Assembly: GCF_000697965.2 (NCBI RefSeq)
Contig: NZ_CP015880.1
Span: forward strand, 1,116,001-1,180,000
Direction: 5' to 3'
Length of the DNA: 64,000 nucleotides
From: Ensifer adhaerens
GTDB taxonomy: Bacteria; Pseudomonadota; Alphaproteobacteria; Rhizobiales; Rhizobiaceae
Shown here: piece by piece, positions 42,094 to 54,203 of the stretch
How positions within the stretch are numbered: position 1 is the first letter of the stretch
Layout: each line of letters begins with the position of its first letter
The notes under the pieces: model-generated
What the model was told of the DNA's origin: nothing
What the model saw: the letters and a program-made list of their open reading frames with translations, nothing else
Databases searched by the model: none
Program-made: the position numbers and the translations under genes

Positions 42094-42465
42094 ATGCCTA
42101 CCGTAAACCAGCTGATCCGTAAGCCTCGTCAGGCACAGGTAAAGCGCAACAAGGTTCCTGCTCTGCAGGAAAACCCGCAGAAGCGTGGCGTTTGCACCCG
42201 CGTTTACACGACGACCCCGAAGAAGCCGAACTCGGCTCTGCGTAAGGTTGCCAAGATTCGTCTGACGAACGGCTTCGAAGTCATCGGCTACATTCCGGGT
42301 GAAGGCCACAACCTTCAGGAACACTCGGTCGTGATGATCCGTGGCGGCCGCGTTAAGGACCTTCCGGGTGTTCGTTATCACATCATCCGCGGTGTTCTCG
42401 ATACCCAGGGCGTCAAGAACCGCAAGCAGCGCCGTTCGAAGTACGGTGCGAAGCGTCCGAAGTAA
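42094..42465 (+). CDS. rpsL: 30S ribosomal protein S12
   Basis: S12 sits at the decoding centre. The 123-residue protein has [12 protein letters not shown] at the start and the conserved [16 protein letters not shown] and [13 protein letters not shown] loops. The lysines equivalent to E. coli Lys43 and Lys88, the common streptomycin-resistance positions, are wild type. It starts the str group; rpsG follows after 77 nt. Confidence 0.98.
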
Positions 42466-42524
42466 TTCGGTTTTGAAAATCCCGGCGCTGCGCGAGGTCC
42501 TCCGCGTGGTAGAGCGCTAAATAG

Positions 42525-43013
<489 letters not shown>

Positions 43014-43046
43014 TTCTGGCGCGAACGTCTCAAGAGGCAGTCCACT

Positions 43047-45146
43047 ATGGCACGCGAATACAAAATCGAAGATTACCGTAACTTCGGTATCATGGCGCAC
43101 ATCGACGCCGGCAAGACCACGACGACCGAGCGCATTCTCTACTACACCGGCAAGTCCCACAAGATCGGCGAAGTCCACGACGGCGCCGCTACCATGGACT
43201 GGATGGAGCAGGAACAGGAACGCGGCATCACGATCACGTCTGCTGCGACGACCACCTTCTGGAAGGGTCGTGACGGCAAGGCTCGCCGCTTCAACATCAT
43301 CGACACCCCCGGCCACGTTGACTTCACCATCGAAGTCGAGCGTTCGCTGCGCGTTCTCGACGGCGCCATCGCGCTGCTCGACGCCAACGCCGGTGTTGAG
43401 CCGCAGACGGAAACCGTCTGGCGTCAGGCGGAAAAGTACAACGTTCCGCGCATGATCTTCTGCAACAAGATGGACAAGACCGGCGCGGACTTCTACCGCT
43501 CGGTCGAGATGATCAAGACCCGTCTGGGCGCGATCGCCGTCGTCATGCAGCTGCCGATCGGCGCTGAAACCGAGTTCAAGGGTGTTATCGACCTGGTCGA
43601 GATGAACGCTCTCGTCTGGCGCGACGAATCGCTCGGCGCCCAGTGGGACGTCGTCGAGATTCCGGACGACATGAAGGACAAGGCCGAAGAATATCGCGAG
43701 AAGCTGATCGAGACCGTTGTCGAGATCGACGAAGCCGCGATGGAAGCCTACCTCGAAGGCAACATGCCCTCGAACGACAAGATCCGCGAACTCGTTCGCC
43801 GCGGCACCATCGACGTGAAGTTCCACCCGATGTTCTGCGGTACCGCGTTCAAGAACAAGGGCGTTCAGCCGCTTCTCGACGCGGTTGTCGACTACCTGCC
43901 GTCGCCGCTCGACATTCCGGCGATCAAGGGCATCGACGCCAAGACCGAAGCCGAGATCGAGCGTCACGCTGACGACGCCGAGCCGCTTTCGATGCTCGCG
44001 TTCAAGATCATGAACGACCCCTTCGTCGGTTCGCTGACCTTCGCACGCATCTATTCGGGCAAGCTCGAAAAGGGCTCGTCTGTCATGAACACGGTCAAGG
44101 ACAAGCGCGAGCGCGTCGGCCGTATGCTGCAGATGCACTCGAACTCGCGTGAAGACATCGAAGAAGCCTTCGCAGGCGACATCGTTGCTCTTGCCGGTCT
44201 CAAGGAAACCACCACGGGTGACACGCTTTGCGATCCGCTGAAGCCGGTTATCCTCGAGCGCATGGAATTCCCGGAGCCGGTCATCCAGATCGCGATCGAG
44301 CCGAAGTCCAAGGGCGACCAGGAAAAGATGGGCCTCGCGCTCAACCGCCTGGCAGCTGAAGACCCGTCGTTCCGCGTCAAGACCGACCAGGAATCCGGCC
44401 AGACGATCATCGCTGGCATGGGCGAACTTCACCTCGACATCATCGTCGACCGTATGCGTCGCGAGTTCAAGGTTGAAGCCAACGTTGGTGCTCCGCAGGT
44501 TGCCTACCGCGAAACCATCACGCGTCAGCACGAAGAAGACTACACGCACAAGAAGCAGTCCGGTGGTACCGGTCAGTTCGCGCGCGTCAAGATCGTGTTC
44601 GAACCGAACCCGGATGGCGAAGATTTCGTCTTCGAATCCAAGATCGTCGGTGGTGCTGTTCCGAAGGAATACATCCCGGGCGTTCAGAAGGGTATCGAAA
44701 GCGTTCTGTCTTCGGGTCCGCTCGCTGGCTTCCCGATGCTCGGCGTCAAGGCGACGCTCATCGACGGTGCATTCCACGACGTCGACTCGTCGGTTCTCGC
44801 CTTCGAAATCGCATCGCGTGCTTGCTTCCGTGAAGCGGCCAAGAAGGCTGGTGCACAGCTTCTCGAGCCGATGATGAAGGTCGAAGTCGTAACGCCGGAA
44901 GACTACGTCGGCGACGTTATCGGCGACCTGAACTCCCGCCGTGGCCAGATCCAGGGCCAGGAATCGCGTGGCGTTGCCGTTGTGATCAACGCAAACGTTC
45001 CGCTGGCGAACATGTTCAAGTACGTCGACAACCTGCGCTCCATGTCTCAGGGCCGCGCGCAGTACACGATGACCTTCGATCACTACGCGCCGGTTCCGTC
45101 GAACGTCGCGCAGGAAATCCAGGCGAAGTATTCCGGTCAGAAGTGA
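43047..45146 (+). CDS. fusA: Elongation factor G
   Basis: EF-G drives translocation and, with RRF, ribosome recycling. The 699-residue product has AHIDAGKT (residues 17-24), [17 protein letters not shown] and domains II-V ending [13 protein letters not shown]. Its last codons and the stop lie inside a perfect 12-bp hairpin. tufB follows after 70 nt. Confidence 0.98.
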   Translation: MAREYKIEDYRNFGIMAHIDAGKTTTTERILYYTGKSHKIGEVHDGAATMDWMEQEQERGITITSAATTTFWKGRDGKARRFNIIDTPGHVDFTIEVERSLRVLDGAIALLDANAGVEPQTETVWRQAEKYNVPRMIFCNKMDKTGADFYRSVEMIKTRLGAIAVVMQLPIGAETEFKGVIDLVEMNALVWRDESLGAQWDVVEIPDDMKDKAEEYREKLIETVVEIDEAAMEAYLEGNMPSNDKIRELVRRGTIDVKFHPMFCGTAFKNKGVQPLLDAVVDYLPSPLDIPAIKGIDAKTEAEIERHADDAEPLSMLAFKIMNDPFVGSLTFARIYSGKLEKGSSVMNTVKDKRERVGRMLQMHSNSREDIEEAFAGDIVALAGLKETTTGDTLCDPLKPVILERMEFPEPVIQIAIEPKSKGDQEKMGLALNRLAAEDPSFRVKTDQESGQTIIAGMGELHLDIIVDRMRREFKVEANVGAPQVAYRETITRQHEEDYTHKKQSGGTGQFARVKIVFEPNPDGEDFVFESKIVGGAVPKEYIPGVQKGIESVLSSGPLAGFPMLGVKATLIDGAFHDVDSSVLAFEIASRACFREAAKKAGAQLLEPMMKVEVVTPEDYVGDVIGDLNSRRGQIQGQESRGVAVVINANVPLANMFKYVDNLRSMSQGRAQYTMTFDHYAPVPSNVAQEIQAKYSGQK

Positions 45147-45155
45147 CCGGAATAC
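45128..45155 (+). promoter_or_regulatory. Perfect hairpin containing the fusA stop codon
   Basis: GTATTCCGGTCA (45128-45139) pairs with TGACCGGAATAC (45144-45155) around GAAG. The TGA at 45144-45146 is the fusA stop. No T-run follows, so the transcript probably continues to tufB. Confidence 0.65.
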
Positions 45156-45178
45156 CAAGACGCTGACAGAAGTTAAAA

Positions 45179-45204
45179 GTTTTCCCCGGTAGGGGATAGA
45201 AAAC
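45179..45204 (+). promoter_or_regulatory. Second hairpin in the fusA-tufB gap
   Basis: GTTTTCCCC (45179-45187) pairs with GGGG and AAAAC (45192-45204), leaving a four-base bulge. It ends two bases before the GGAGAG ribosome site of tufB, so it may influence tufB translation. Confidence 0.4.
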
Positions 45205-45216
45205 GGAGAGCCGGAA

Positions 45217-46392
<1,176 letters not shown>

Positions 46393-46397
<5 letters not shown>

Positions 46398-46712
46398 GAG
46401 ACTGAGGGCGGGAAGACACAAGGCGCATGTGCTATGCGCCTTGGACATACCCGCCCCGAAAGATTTAGTTGGTCGCACGGCTTGCCGAAGACGACGAAAT
46501 AGTGCAAATGGCGCCCACGCGTGATTTGCACGGTGCTTCGACGTTGTGCGCTCACAGAAAGACAGGCCGGCCACGGCCGCTCAAATAGGAAGGGGCAGGG
46601 GAAACCCTGTCCCTCCGATCTTTGAAAAGTTAGCGGACTGGCCGAAATTAAACGAAGTTCACTGCGTGTTTTTCCACGGAAACCGCAAGTAACCTGAACA
46701 AGGATAAGTCGT
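46393..46712 (+). other. S10-operon leader, 320 nt, with nested hairpins
   Basis: No gene is seen. GGGCGGG/CCCGCCC (46406-46412, 46450-46456) encloses GGCGCAT/ATGCGCC (46422-46428, 46434-46440). An 8-bp inverted repeat GTGCAAAT/ATTTGCAC follows (46502-46531). Then AGGGGCAGGG/CCCTGTCCCT (46591-46614) closes a GAAA tetraloop. In E. coli the S10 leader is the L4 autoregulation target; that role here is inferred. Confidence 0.65.
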
Positions 46713-47021
46713 ATGAACGGCCAGAACATCCGCATCCGCCTCAAGGCGTTTGATCACCGGATCCTCGACGCCTCGACGCGCGAAATCGTGTCGACTGCAA
46801 AGCGTACCGGTGCAAGCGTGCGCGGTCCCGTACCGCTGCCGACGCGCATTGAAAAGTTTACGGTCAACCGCTCGCCGCACGTCGACAAGAAGAGCCGTGA
46901 ACAGTTCGAAATGCGCACCCACAAGCGCCTTCTCGATATCGTAGACCCGACCCCGCAGACCGTTGACGCGCTGATGAAGCTCGACCTGGCTGCCGGCGTC
47001 GACGTGGAAATCAAGCTTTAA
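46713..47021 (+). CDS. rpsJ: 30S ribosomal protein S10
   Basis: S10 is a 30S head protein and, as NusE, part of transcription antitermination complexes. The 102-residue product has [44 protein letters not shown] and the [16 protein letters not shown] block. It opens the S10 gene group. A 139-nt gap precedes rplC. Confidence 0.98.
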
Positions 47022-47160
47022 TAAACAAGGAAGGTACGTGGACCTCGGTCCAACGGCTTCCAAAAACGGGCGACCTCAAGATCGGATGATCTCAAGGAAA
47101 CCTTAAACCAGAGATGTGAAGGGGCTCGCTCCGTCACTAACTCTCAAGAGGAATGAACCA

Positions 47161-47847
47161 ATGCGTTCAGGTGTGATTGCACAGAAAGTGGGAATGACCC
47201 GCGTCTATAACGACGCCGGTGAGCATATCCCGGTTACAGTTTTGAAGCTGGAAAGCTGCCAGGTGGTAGCCCAGCGTACGGAAGAAAAGAACGGCTACGT
47301 TGCTGTCCAGCTCGGTGCTGGCCGCTCCAAGGTCAAGAACACGCCGAAGGCGATGCGCGGCCACTTTGCTGCTGCCAACGTCGAGCCGAAGGCGAAGCTC
47401 GTCGAGTTCCGCGTTTCCGCGGACAACCTGATCGACATCGGTGCAGAACTGACGGCGAACCATTTCGTCGCCGGTCAGCTCGTCGACGTCACCGGTACCA
47501 CGATCGGTAAGGGCTTTGCCGGCGCCATCAAGCGCCACAACTTCGGCGGTCTGCGTGCAACGCACGGCGTTTCCGTATCGCACCGTTCGCATGGTTCTAC
47601 CGGTTCCAACCAGGACCCGGGCCGCGTTTGGAAGGGCAAGCGCATGGCTGGTCACATGGGCCAGACGCGCGTCACCACTCAGAACCTCGAAGTCGTATCG
47701 ACCGATGAAGACCGCGGTCTGATCCTGGTCAAGGGCGCTGTCCCCGGCTCCAAGGGTGCCTGGATCGTCGTTCGTGACGCCATCAAGTCGGGCACCCCGG
47801 AAGGCGCTCCGCGTCCGGCCGCTGTGCGCGCCGAAGCATCGAAGTAA
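47161..47847 (+). CDS. rplC: 50S ribosomal protein L3
   Basis: L3 is an early-assembly protein reaching close to the peptidyl-transferase centre. The ATG at 47161 gives 228 residues beginning [17 protein letters not shown], with the loop [37 protein letters not shown] lies before the ATG. The reading upstream to 47116 is not family-like. rplD follows after 12 nt. Confidence 0.97.
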   Translation: MRSGVIAQKVGMTRVYNDAGEHIPVTVLKLESCQVVAQRTEEKNGYVAVQLGAGRSKVKNTPKAMRGHFAAANVEPKAKLVEFRVSADNLIDIGAELTANHFVAGQLVDVTGTTIGKGFAGAIKRHNFGGLRATHGVSVSHRSHGSTGSNQDPGRVWKGKRMAGHMGQTRVTTQNLEVVSTDEDRGLILVKGAVPGSKGAWIVVRDAIKSGTPEGAPRPAAVRAEASK

Positions 47848-47859
47848 GGGAGCCGAATA

Positions 47860-48480
47860 ATGGATCTCAACGTCAAAACCCTCGAGGGCAAGGACGCAGG
47901 AAAGGTTTCTCTTTCTGACGCCATTTTCGGCCTCGAACCCCGTGAAGACATCATTGCCCGCGTCGTTCGCTGGCAGCTCGCCAAGAAGCAGCAGGGCACG
48001 CACAAGGCCAAGGGCCGCGCTGAAGTGTCCCGCACCGGCGCCAAGATGTACAAGCAGAAGGGTACGGGCCGCGCCCGCCACCACTCCGCTCGTGCTCCGC
48101 AGTTCCGGGGCGGTGGCAAGGCTCATGGCCCGGTTGTTCGCAGCCACGCCCATGACCTGCCGAAGAAGGTTCGCGCCCTCGGCCTGCGCCATGCACTCTC
48201 GGCCAAGCTGAAGGCTGAAGAGATCATCGTCATCGACGATCTCGTTGCCAAGGAAGCCAAGACGAAGGCTCTCGCCGGCGTATTCGCGTCGCTCGGTCTC
48301 ACCAACGCTCTCATCATCGGCGGCGCCGAGATCGAGAACAACTTCAAGCTCGCAGCCCAGAACATCCCGAACGTGGACGTTCTGCCGGTTCAGGGCATCA
48401 ACGTTTACGACATTCTGCGCCGTGGCAAGCTCGTGCTTTCCAAGGCTGCCGTGGAAGCTCTGGAGGAGCGGTTCAAATGA
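47860..48480 (+). CDS. rplD: 50S ribosomal protein L4
   Basis: L4 lines the exit tunnel and represses the S10 operon in E. coli. The 206-residue product has the extended loop [25 protein letters not shown] and a globular domain ending [10 protein letters not shown]. It overlaps the rplW start by four bases (ATGA), so the two are translationally coupled. Confidence 0.98.
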   Translation: MDLNVKTLEGKDAGKVSLSDAIFGLEPREDIIARVVRWQLAKKQQGTHKAKGRAEVSRTGAKMYKQKGTGRARHHSARAPQFRGGGKAHGPVVRSHAHDLPKKVRALGLRHALSAKLKAEEIIVIDDLVAKEAKTKALAGVFASLGLTNALIIGGAEIENNFKLAAQNIPNVDVLPVQGINVYDILRRGKLVLSKAAVEALEERFK

Positions 48481-48770
48481 CGGATCTTCGCCACTACGAC
48501 GTGATCGTGTCCCCCTCGATCACTGAAAAGTCGACGCTGGTTTCCGAACAGAACCAGGTCGTCTTCAACGTCGCCAAGGACGCTTCGAAGCCTGAAATCA
48601 AGGCTGCAGTCGAAGCTCTGTTCGGCGTCAAGGTTACGGCCGTGAACACGCTGGTCCGCAAGGGCAAGACGAAGCGTTTCCGCGGCTTTGCCGGAAAGCA
48701 GAAGGACGTGAAGAAGGCGGTCATTACGCTCGCCGACGGTCAGTCCATCGACGTCTCCACCGGTCTCTAA
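48477..48770 (+). CDS. rplW: 50S ribosomal protein L23
   Basis: L23 is at the tunnel exit and docks trigger factor and SRP. The 97-residue product has [36 protein letters not shown] and the RNA-binding loop [19 protein letters not shown]. It overlaps rplD and is followed by rplB after 43 nt. Confidence 0.97.
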   Translation: MTDLRHYDVIVSPSITEKSTLVSEQNQVVFNVAKDASKPEIKAAVEALFGVKVTAVNTLVRKGKTKRFRGFAGKQKDVKKAVITLADGQSIDVSTGL

Positions 48771-48813
48771 CGGATAGGCCCATTAGGGTAAAAACCCAAA
48801 AGGGAACAAGAAA

Positions 48814-49650
48814 ATGGCATTGAAAAGTTTCAATCCGACGACCCCGAGCCAGCGCCAGCTGGTCATCGTTGACCGGTCCGGCCTCTACAAGGGCAAGCCG
48901 GTAAAGGCGCTGACCGAGGGCCTGTCCTCCAAGGGCGGTCGCAACAACCTCGGTCGCATCACCGTTCGCTTCCAGGGCGGCGGTCACAAGCGCACCTATC
49001 GTCTGGTGGACTTCAAGCGTCGCAAGTTCGACGTTGAAGGCACGGTCGAGCGTCTGGAATACGACCCGAACCGCACCGCGTTCATCGCGCTCGTCAACTA
49101 CGCCGACGGCGAAAAGGCCTACATCCTCGCTCCGCAGCGCCTTGCTGCTGGCGACAAGGTCATCGCTTCGGAAAAGGCCGTTGACGTGAAGCCCGGCAAC
49201 ACGATGCCGCTGCAGTACATCCCGGTCGGCTCCATCATCCACAACGTGGAAATGAAGCCGGGCAAGGGCGGCCAGATGGCCCGCTCCGCCGGTACCTACG
49301 CACAGCTCGTTGGCCGCGACCAGGGCATGGCGATCCTTCGCCTGAACTCTGGTGAACAGCGCCTGGTGCATGGTTCCTGCCTCGCCTCGATCGGCGCCGT
49401 GTCGAACCCCGACCACGGCAACATCAATGACGGTAAGGCTGGTCGTTCGCGTTGGCGTGGCAAGAAGCCGCACGTTCGCGGTGTCGTCATGAACCCGGTT
49501 GACCACCCGCACGGCGGTGGTGAAGGCCGTACCTCGGGTGGTCGTCACCCGGTTACCCCGTGGGGCAAGCCCACGAAGGGTAAGCGTACGCGCTCGAACA
49601 AGTCGACCGACAAGTTCATCATGCGCTCGCGCCACCAGAAGAAGAAGTAA
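48814..49650 (+). CDS. rplB: 50S ribosomal protein L2
   Basis: L2 is needed for subunit association and peptidyl transfer. The 278-residue product has [36 protein letters not shown] and [18 protein letters not shown], the last containing the conserved histidine of the active-site region. The basic C-terminus ends MRSRHQKKK. rpsS follows after 15 nt. Confidence 0.98.
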   Translation: MALKSFNPTTPSQRQLVIVDRSGLYKGKPVKALTEGLSSKGGRNNLGRITVRFQGGGHKRTYRLVDFKRRKFDVEGTVERLEYDPNRTAFIALVNYADGEKAYILAPQRLAAGDKVIASEKAVDVKPGNTMPLQYIPVGSIIHNVEMKPGKGGQMARSAGTYAQLVGRDQGMAILRLNSGEQRLVHGSCLASIGAVSNPDHGNINDGKAGRSRWRGKKPHVRGVVMNPVDHPHGGGEGRTSGGRHPVTPWGKPTKGKRTRSNKSTDKFIMRSRHQKKK

Positions 49651-49665
49651 GAGAGGAAGTCTCGA

Positions 49666-49944
49666 ATGACTCGTTCAGTATGGAAAGGTCCGTTCGTTGA
49701 CGGTTATCTTCTCAAGAAGGCTGAGAAGGTCCGCGAAGGCGGTCGCAACGAAGTGATCAAGATCTGGAGCCGTCGCTCCACGATCCTTCCGCAGTTTGTC
49801 GGTCTCACCTTCGGCGTCTACAACGGCAGCAAGCACGTCCCGGTCAGCGTCAACGAAGACATGGTCGGCCACAAGTTTGGTGAATTCTCTCCGACCCGGA
49901 CCTACTACGGTCACGGTGCGGACAAGAAGGCAAAGAGGAAGTAA
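49666..49944 (+). CDS. rpsS: 30S ribosomal protein S19
   Basis: S19 pairs with S13 in the 30S head and contacts the A-site finger. The 92-residue product begins [19 protein letters not shown] and has [15 protein letters not shown] and the [21 protein letters not shown] tail. The gap to rplV is two bases. Confidence 0.98.
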   Translation: MTRSVWKGPFVDGYLLKKAEKVREGGRNEVIKIWSRRSTILPQFVGLTFGVYNGSKHVPVSVNEDMVGHKFGEFSPTRTYYGHGADKKAKRK

Positions 49945-49946
49945 CA

Positions 49947-50336
49947 ATGGGCAAGGCAAAAGCCGAACGCCGGCTGAAGGATAATGAGGCGCAGGCAGTT
50001 GCGCGCACGATCCGCGTCAGCCCCCAGAAGCTCAACCTGGTTGCCGCGATGATCCGCGGCAAGAAGGTCGATCGCGCTCTGGCCGAACTGGAATTCTCCC
50101 GCAAGCGCATTGCAGAGACGGTCAAGAAGACCCTTGAATCTGCCATCGCAAACGCGGAGAACAACCACGATCTCGACGTCGATTCGCTCGTCGTTGCAGA
50201 AGCTTACGTTGGCAAGTCGATTGTCATGAAGCGCTTCCACGCTCGTGGTCGCGGCCGTGCATCGCGTGTCGAAAAGCCGTTCTCGCACTTGACGATCGTC
50301 GTCCGTGAAGTGGAAGCCAAAGGGGAGGCCGCATAA
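49947..50336 (+). CDS. rplV: 50S ribosomal protein L22
   Basis: L22 reaches into the exit tunnel with a beta-hairpin, seen here as [25 protein letters not shown]. The 129-residue product has a long N-terminal helix region ([26 protein letters not shown]). Its stop codon shares a base with the rpsC start (50336). Confidence 0.98.
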   Translation: MGKAKAERRLKDNEAQAVARTIRVSPQKLNLVAAMIRGKKVDRALAELEFSRKRIAETVKKTLESAIANAENNHDLDVDSLVVAEAYVGKSIVMKRFHARGRGRASRVEKPFSHLTIVVREVEAKGEAA

Positions 50337-51070
50337 TGGGTCAGAAGATTAATCCGATCGGCTTCCGTCTCGGTATCAACCGGACCTGGGACAGCCGCTG
50401 GTTCGCGGACAACGCCGAGTACGGCCAGCTTCTTCACGAAGACCTGAAGATCCGCGCTTACCTGATGGAAGAACTGAAGGCTGCCGGCATCGCCAAGGTG
50501 GTAATCGAGCGTCCGCACAAGAAGTGCCGCGTCACGATCCACTCCGCTCGTCCGGGCCTGATCATCGGCAAGAAGGGCGCTGACATCGAGAAGCTCCGCA
50601 AGAAGCTTTCCGAGATGACCAGCTCCGAAACGCACCTCAACATCGTTGAAGTGCGCAAGCCGGAAGTCGACGCGACCCTCGTCGCTCAGTCGATTGCCCA
50701 GCAGCTCGAGCGCCGCGTGGCTTTCCGCCGTGCGATGAAGCGCGCTGTTCAGTCGGCCATGCGTCTTGGCGCCGAAGGCATCAAGATCACCTGCGCCGGC
50801 CGCCTCGGTGGCGCCGAAATCGCTCGTACCGAATGGTACCGCGAAGGTCGCGTTCCGCTGCACACGCTGCGTGCGGACATCGACTACGGCACGGCTGAAG
50901 CGGAAACCGCTTTCGGTATCTGCGGCATCAAGGTCTGGATCTTCAAGGGCGAAATCCTTGAGCATGATCCGATGGCTTCGGAGCGTCGCGCGATCGAAAG
51001 TGACAACCAGGGCCCGGCAGGCCGTGATCGCGACCGTGGCGATCGTGACCGCCGTCGTGAAAACGCGTAA
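50336..51070 (+). CDS. rpsC: 30S ribosomal protein S3
   Basis: S3 forms part of the mRNA entry helicase. The 244-residue product has [17 protein letters not shown] and a type II KH domain with [14 protein letters not shown]. The C-domain has [22 protein letters not shown] charged tail ([14 protein letters not shown]) extends beyond the E. coli length (233). It overlaps rplV by one base. Confidence 0.98.
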   Translation: MGQKINPIGFRLGINRTWDSRWFADNAEYGQLLHEDLKIRAYLMEELKAAGIAKVVIERPHKKCRVTIHSARPGLIIGKKGADIEKLRKKLSEMTSSETHLNIVEVRKPEVDATLVAQSIAQQLERRVAFRRAMKRAVQSAMRLGAEGIKITCAGRLGGAEIARTEWYREGRVPLHTLRADIDYGTAEAETAFGICGIKVWIFKGEILEHDPMASERRAIESDNQGPAGRDRDRGDRDRRRENA

Positions 51071-51108
51071 CATTCGCGTTTGGCAGCCAATATCGGAGAA
51101 GTAAAAAA

Positions 51109-51522
51109 ATGTTGCAGCCAAAGCGTACGAAGTATCGCAAGCAGTTCAAGGGCCGCATCAAGGGCGTAGCCAAGGGCGGATCTGATCTCGCTTTCGGCGA
51201 ATTCGGCCTTAAGGCTCAGGAACCCAACCGCGTGAATGCACGCGAGATCGAAGCGGCCCGCCGCGCGATCACGCGTCACATGAAGCGCGCCGGCCGCGTC
51301 TGGATCCGTGTGTTCCCTGACGTTCCGGTCACCGCCAAGCCGACGGAAGTCCGCATGGGTAAGGGTAAGGGTTCGGTCGAATACTGGGCATGCAAGGTCA
51401 AGCCCGGCCGAATGATGTTTGAGATCGATGGTGTCAGCGAAGAACTTGCCCGTGAGGCACTTCGTCTTGGCGCTGCCAAGCTCTCTGTCAAGACGCGCTT
51501 CGTGCAGCGTATCGCAGAGTAA
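51109..51522 (+). CDS. rplP: 50S ribosomal protein L16
   Basis: L16 helps shape the A-site tRNA-binding region of 23S rRNA. The 137-residue product begins [15 protein letters not shown] and has the conserved [25 protein letters not shown] and [19 protein letters not shown] blocks. rpmC follows after 11 nt. Confidence 0.98.
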   Translation: MLQPKRTKYRKQFKGRIKGVAKGGSDLAFGEFGLKAQEPNRVNAREIEAARRAITRHMKRAGRVWIRVFPDVPVTAKPTEVRMGKGKGSVEYWACKVKPGRMMFEIDGVSEELAREALRLGAAKLSVKTRFVQRIAE

Positions 51523-51533
51523 GGAGTGAACTC

Positions 51534-51734
51534 ATGAAAGCCGTAGATGTTCGCGCCCTGAGCGCCGATCAACTCAACGAAGAGCTCGCCAAGCTGAAGA
51601 AGGAGCAGTTCAACCTGCGCTTCCAGAAGGCAACCGGCCAGCTCGAGAAGTCTTCGCGTATCAACGAAGTCCGCAAGGACATCGCACGCGTCAAAACCAT
51701 TGCCCGCCAGAAGGCGGCAGAAGCCAAGGCCTAA
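51534..51734 (+). CDS. rpmC: 50S ribosomal protein L29
   Basis: This 66-residue, two-helix protein lies near the tunnel exit. It has [39 protein letters not shown], the family core. It is set between rplP and rpsQ with 11- and 12-nt spacers. Confidence 0.96.
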   Translation: MKAVDVRALSADQLNEELAKLKKEQFNLRFQKATGQLEKSSRINEVRKDIARVKTIARQKAAEAKA

Positions 51735-51746
51735 GGACCAGAAAAT

Positions 51747-51983
51747 ATGCCGAAACGCATTCTGCAGGGCACTGTTGTCAGCGACAAGAACGACAAGACC
51801 GTCGTCGTACGGGTCGAGCGCCGCTTTGCGCATCCGATCCTCCAGAAGACCGTCCGTCGCTCCAAGAAGTACAAGGCGCATGACGAAAACAACCAGTACA
51901 AGGTTGGTGACGTCGTTTCCATCGAGGAATGTGCGCCGATCTCGAAGGATAAGCGCTGGACGGTAGTCGCCGCCCACGCTTGA
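51747..51983 (+). CDS. rpsQ: 30S ribosomal protein S17
   Basis: S17 is a small OB-fold protein that binds the 5' domain of 16S rRNA. The 78-residue product has [41 protein letters not shown] and [18 protein letters not shown]. It is the last gene of the S10 group here; a 178-nt gap with two hairpins follows. Confidence 0.97.
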   Translation: MPKRILQGTVVSDKNDKTVVVRVERRFAHPILQKTVRRSKKYKAHDENNQYKVGDVVSIEECAPISKDKRWTVVAAHA

Positions 51984-51989
51984 TTTCAG

Positions 51990-52032
51990 CAGGTTTTGAC
52001 GCCAAGACCCTTGCGTCTTGGGAAAATACCTG
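51990..52032 (+). promoter_or_regulatory. Stem-loop after rpsQ
   Basis: CCAAGAC (52002-52008) pairs with GTCTTGG (52015-52021). An outer CAGGT+TTT pairs with AAA+ACCTG (51990-51997, 52024-52032), with a small bulge and internal loop. It lies at the boundary between the S10 and spc groups. Confidence 0.55.
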
Positions 52033-52056
52033 TATGAAGCACGCAATTGAAGCAGG

Positions 52057-52088
52057 GGAACGCTCGATTCCGGGCGTTCTTTTGCTTT
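52057..52088 (+). terminator. Terminator-like hairpin at the S10/spc boundary
   Basis: GGAACGC (52057-52063) pairs with GCGTTCT (52074-52080), with TTTTGCTTT overlapping and following. The loop is 10 nt. Strength is uncertain; partial termination is likely. Confidence 0.55.
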
Positions 52089-52098
52089 GAGATGAGCA

Positions 52099-52127
52099 CT
52101 ATAAGCCGGGCGAGGGGGTTTCGACCC
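52099..52127 (+). promoter_or_regulatory. Possible spc promoter -10 and TTCG hairpin
   Basis: CTATAA (52099-52104) is a near-perfect -10, but no good -35 lies 16-18 bases upstream. A GGGT-TTCG-ACCC hairpin follows at 52116-52127, before rplN at 52162. Confidence 0.35.
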
Positions 52128-52161
52128 AACCGGCCTGGTAACAACAAGAAGGCGACCTGAC

Positions 52162-52530
52162 ATGATTCAGATGCAAACAAACCTCGACGTGGCGGATAAT
52201 TCCGGCGCACGTCGTGTCATGTGCATCAAGGTGCTGGGCGGCTCCAAGCGCAAGTATGCGTCGGTCGGCGACATCATTGTCGTTTCGATCAAGGAAGCCA
52301 TTCCGCGCGGCCGCGTAAAGAAGGGTGATGTCATGAAGGCTGTTGTCGTTCGCACTGCGAAGGACATCCGCCGTCCGGATGGCTCTGTCATCCGCTTTGA
52401 CACCAACGCAGCCGTTCTTATCGATAACAAGAAAGAGCCGATCGGCACTCGTATCTTCGGACCGGTTCCGCGCGAACTTCGCGCCAAGAACCACATGAAG
52501 ATCATCTCGCTGGCTCCAGAAGTACTCTAA
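52162..52530 (+). CDS. rplN: 50S ribosomal protein L14
   Basis: L14 forms intersubunit bridges with 16S rRNA. The 122-residue product begins [26 protein letters not shown] and has [19 protein letters not shown] and FGPVPRELR. It opens the spc group, as in E. coli. rplX follows after 14 nt. Confidence 0.98.
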   Translation: MIQMQTNLDVADNSGARRVMCIKVLGGSKRKYASVGDIIVVSIKEAIPRGRVKKGDVMKAVVVRTAKDIRRPDGSVIRFDTNAAVLIDNKKEPIGTRIFGPVPRELRAKNHMKIISLAPEVL

Positions 52531-52544
52531 GGGAGCGTTGAGAG

Positions 52545-52856
52545 ATGCAAAAGATTCGCAAAGGCGACAAAGTCGTCGTTCTCACCGGTAAGGACAAGGG
52601 TCGTACCGGCGAAGTCGTACAGGTAATGCCGAAGGAAGACCGGGCTGTCGTGCGTGGCGTAAACATGGTGAAGCGTCACCAGCGCCAGACCCAGAGCCAG
52701 GAAGCCGGCATCATCAACAAGGAAGCCTCGATCCATCTTTCGAACATCGCGATTGCCGATCCGAAGGACGGCAAGCCGACCCGCGTCGGTTTCAAGATCG
52801 ATGGCGACAAGAAGGTCCGCGTGGCCAAGCGTTCGGGAGTAGTGATCGATGGCTAA
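52545..52856 (+). CDS. rplX: 50S ribosomal protein L24
   Basis: L24 starts 50S assembly by binding the 5' end of 23S rRNA. The 103-residue product has a KOW motif ([23 protein letters not shown]) and [11 protein letters not shown]. Its 3' end overlaps rplE by eight bases. Confidence 0.97.
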   Translation: MQKIRKGDKVVVLTGKDKGRTGEVVQVMPKEDRAVVRGVNMVKRHQRQTQSQEAGIINKEASIHLSNIAIADPKDGKPTRVGFKIDGDKKVRVAKRSGVVIDG

Positions 52857-53406
52857 GTCCGCTTACGAGCCGCGGCTCAAGAAGGAATATGTCGAGCGTA
52901 TTCGTGCGGCTATGCAGGAGAAGTTCTCCTACGCCAACGAAATGCAGATCCCGCGCCTCGACAAGATCGTCATCAACATGGGCGTTGGCGAATCGACGGG
53001 CGACTCCAAGAAGCCGACCGTTGCTGCAGCCGACCTCGCAGCGATTGCTGGTCAGAAGCCGGTCATCACCCGCGCTCGCAACTCCATCGCAGGCTTCAAG
53101 CTTCGCGAAGGTATGCCGATCGGTGCCAAGGTTACCCTGCGCGGCGTTCGGATGTTTGAGTTCCTGGATCGCCTCGTGAACATTGCGCTTCCGCGCGTTC
53201 GCGACTTCCGTGGCCTCAATCCGAAGTCCTTTGACGGACGTGGCAACTTCGCCATGGGCGTCAAGGAACACATTGTGTTCCCTGAGATCAACTACGACAA
53301 GGTTGATCAGATGTGGGGCATGGACATCATCGTTTGCACGACGGCTACTAACGACGACGAAGCTCGCGCTCTGCTCACAGAGTTCAACTTCCCGTTCCGT
53401 CAGTAA
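52849..53406 (+). CDS. rplE: 50S ribosomal protein L5
   Basis: L5 binds 5S rRNA in the central protuberance. The 185-residue product has [42 protein letters not shown] and the [17 protein letters not shown] block. It overlaps rplX and precedes rpsN by 34 nt. Confidence 0.98.
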   Translation: MAKSAYEPRLKKEYVERIRAAMQEKFSYANEMQIPRLDKIVINMGVGESTGDSKKPTVAAADLAAIAGQKPVITRARNSIAGFKLREGMPIGAKVTLRGVRMFEFLDRLVNIALPRVRDFRGLNPKSFDGRGNFAMGVKEHIVFPEINYDKVDQMWGMDIIVCTTATNDDEARALLTEFNFPFRQ

Positions 53407-53440
53407 TCCGTAACGACAAGCGTAAAGAAGGATAACTGTA

Positions 53441-53746
53441 ATGGCGAAAACGAGCGCAGTTGAAAAGAACAAGCGCCGCCGCAAACTGGTTGCCTCGCAG
53501 GCTGCAAAGCGTGCCGCTCTGAAGGCGACCATCATGAACCAGTCTCTGCCGATTGAAGAGCGGTTCAAGGCAACCATCAAGCTGGCAGGCCTGCCGCGCG
53601 ATGGATCCAAGACCCGCATCCGCAACCGTTGCGAAGTTACCGGCCGTCCGCGCGCCTTCTATCGTAAACTTCGTATGTCGCGTATTGCGCTTCGCGAACT
53701 GGGCAACCTCGGCAAGGTGCCGGGTATTGTCAAGTCGAGCTGGTAA
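53441..53746 (+). CDS. rpsN: 30S ribosomal protein S14, zinc-independent form
   Basis: The 101-residue S14 is the longer C-minus form without the CxxC zinc motif (one cysteine only). It has [43 protein letters not shown] and ends PGIVKSSW. Length matches E. coli S14 (101). rpsH follows after 12 nt. Confidence 0.97.
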   Translation: MAKTSAVEKNKRRRKLVASQAAKRAALKATIMNQSLPIEERFKATIKLAGLPRDGSKTRIRNRCEVTGRPRAFYRKLRMSRIALRELGNLGKVPGIVKSSW

Positions 53747-53758
53747 GGAGACGGGCAC

Positions 53759-54157
53759 ATGGCAATGACTGATCCGCTGGGCGATATGCTCACCCGTATC
53801 CGTAACGGCGCGGCTCGCCGCAAGTCGAGCGTTTCCACGCCGGCTTCGAAGCTCCGTGCACGTGTTCTGGATGTTCTTCAGGCTGAAGGCTACATCCGTG
53901 GTTACTCCGAAGTCGTATTCGGCAACGGCAAGGCCGAGCTGAACATCGAACTGAAGTACTACGAAGGCGCTTCCGTGATCCGTGAGATCGGACGCGTCTC
54001 CAAGCCGGGCCGCCGAGTTTATGTCTCGGTTAAGTCCATTCCGCAGGTCGCGAACGGCCTCGGCATCACCATCCTTTCGACCCCGAAGGGCGTGATGGCC
54101 GATCATCAGGCACGCGAACAGAATGTTGGTGGCGAGATCCTTTGCTCCGTCTTCTAA
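53759..54157 (+). CDS. rpsH: 30S ribosomal protein S8
   Basis: S8 binds the central domain of 16S rRNA and represses spc translation in E. coli. The 132-residue product begins [19 protein letters not shown] (after a first Met-Ala) and ends [22 protein letters not shown]. rplF follows after 46 nt. Confidence 0.98.
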   Translation: MAMTDPLGDMLTRIRNGAARRKSSVSTPASKLRARVLDVLQAEGYIRGYSEVVFGNGKAELNIELKYYEGASVIREIGRVSKPGRRVYVSVKSIPQVANGLGITILSTPKGVMADHQAREQNVGGEILCSVF

Positions 54158-54203
54158 TCGAAGACGGTAGCAAGTTCTCCATAGCGAACAGACAGGTATA
54201 AAA

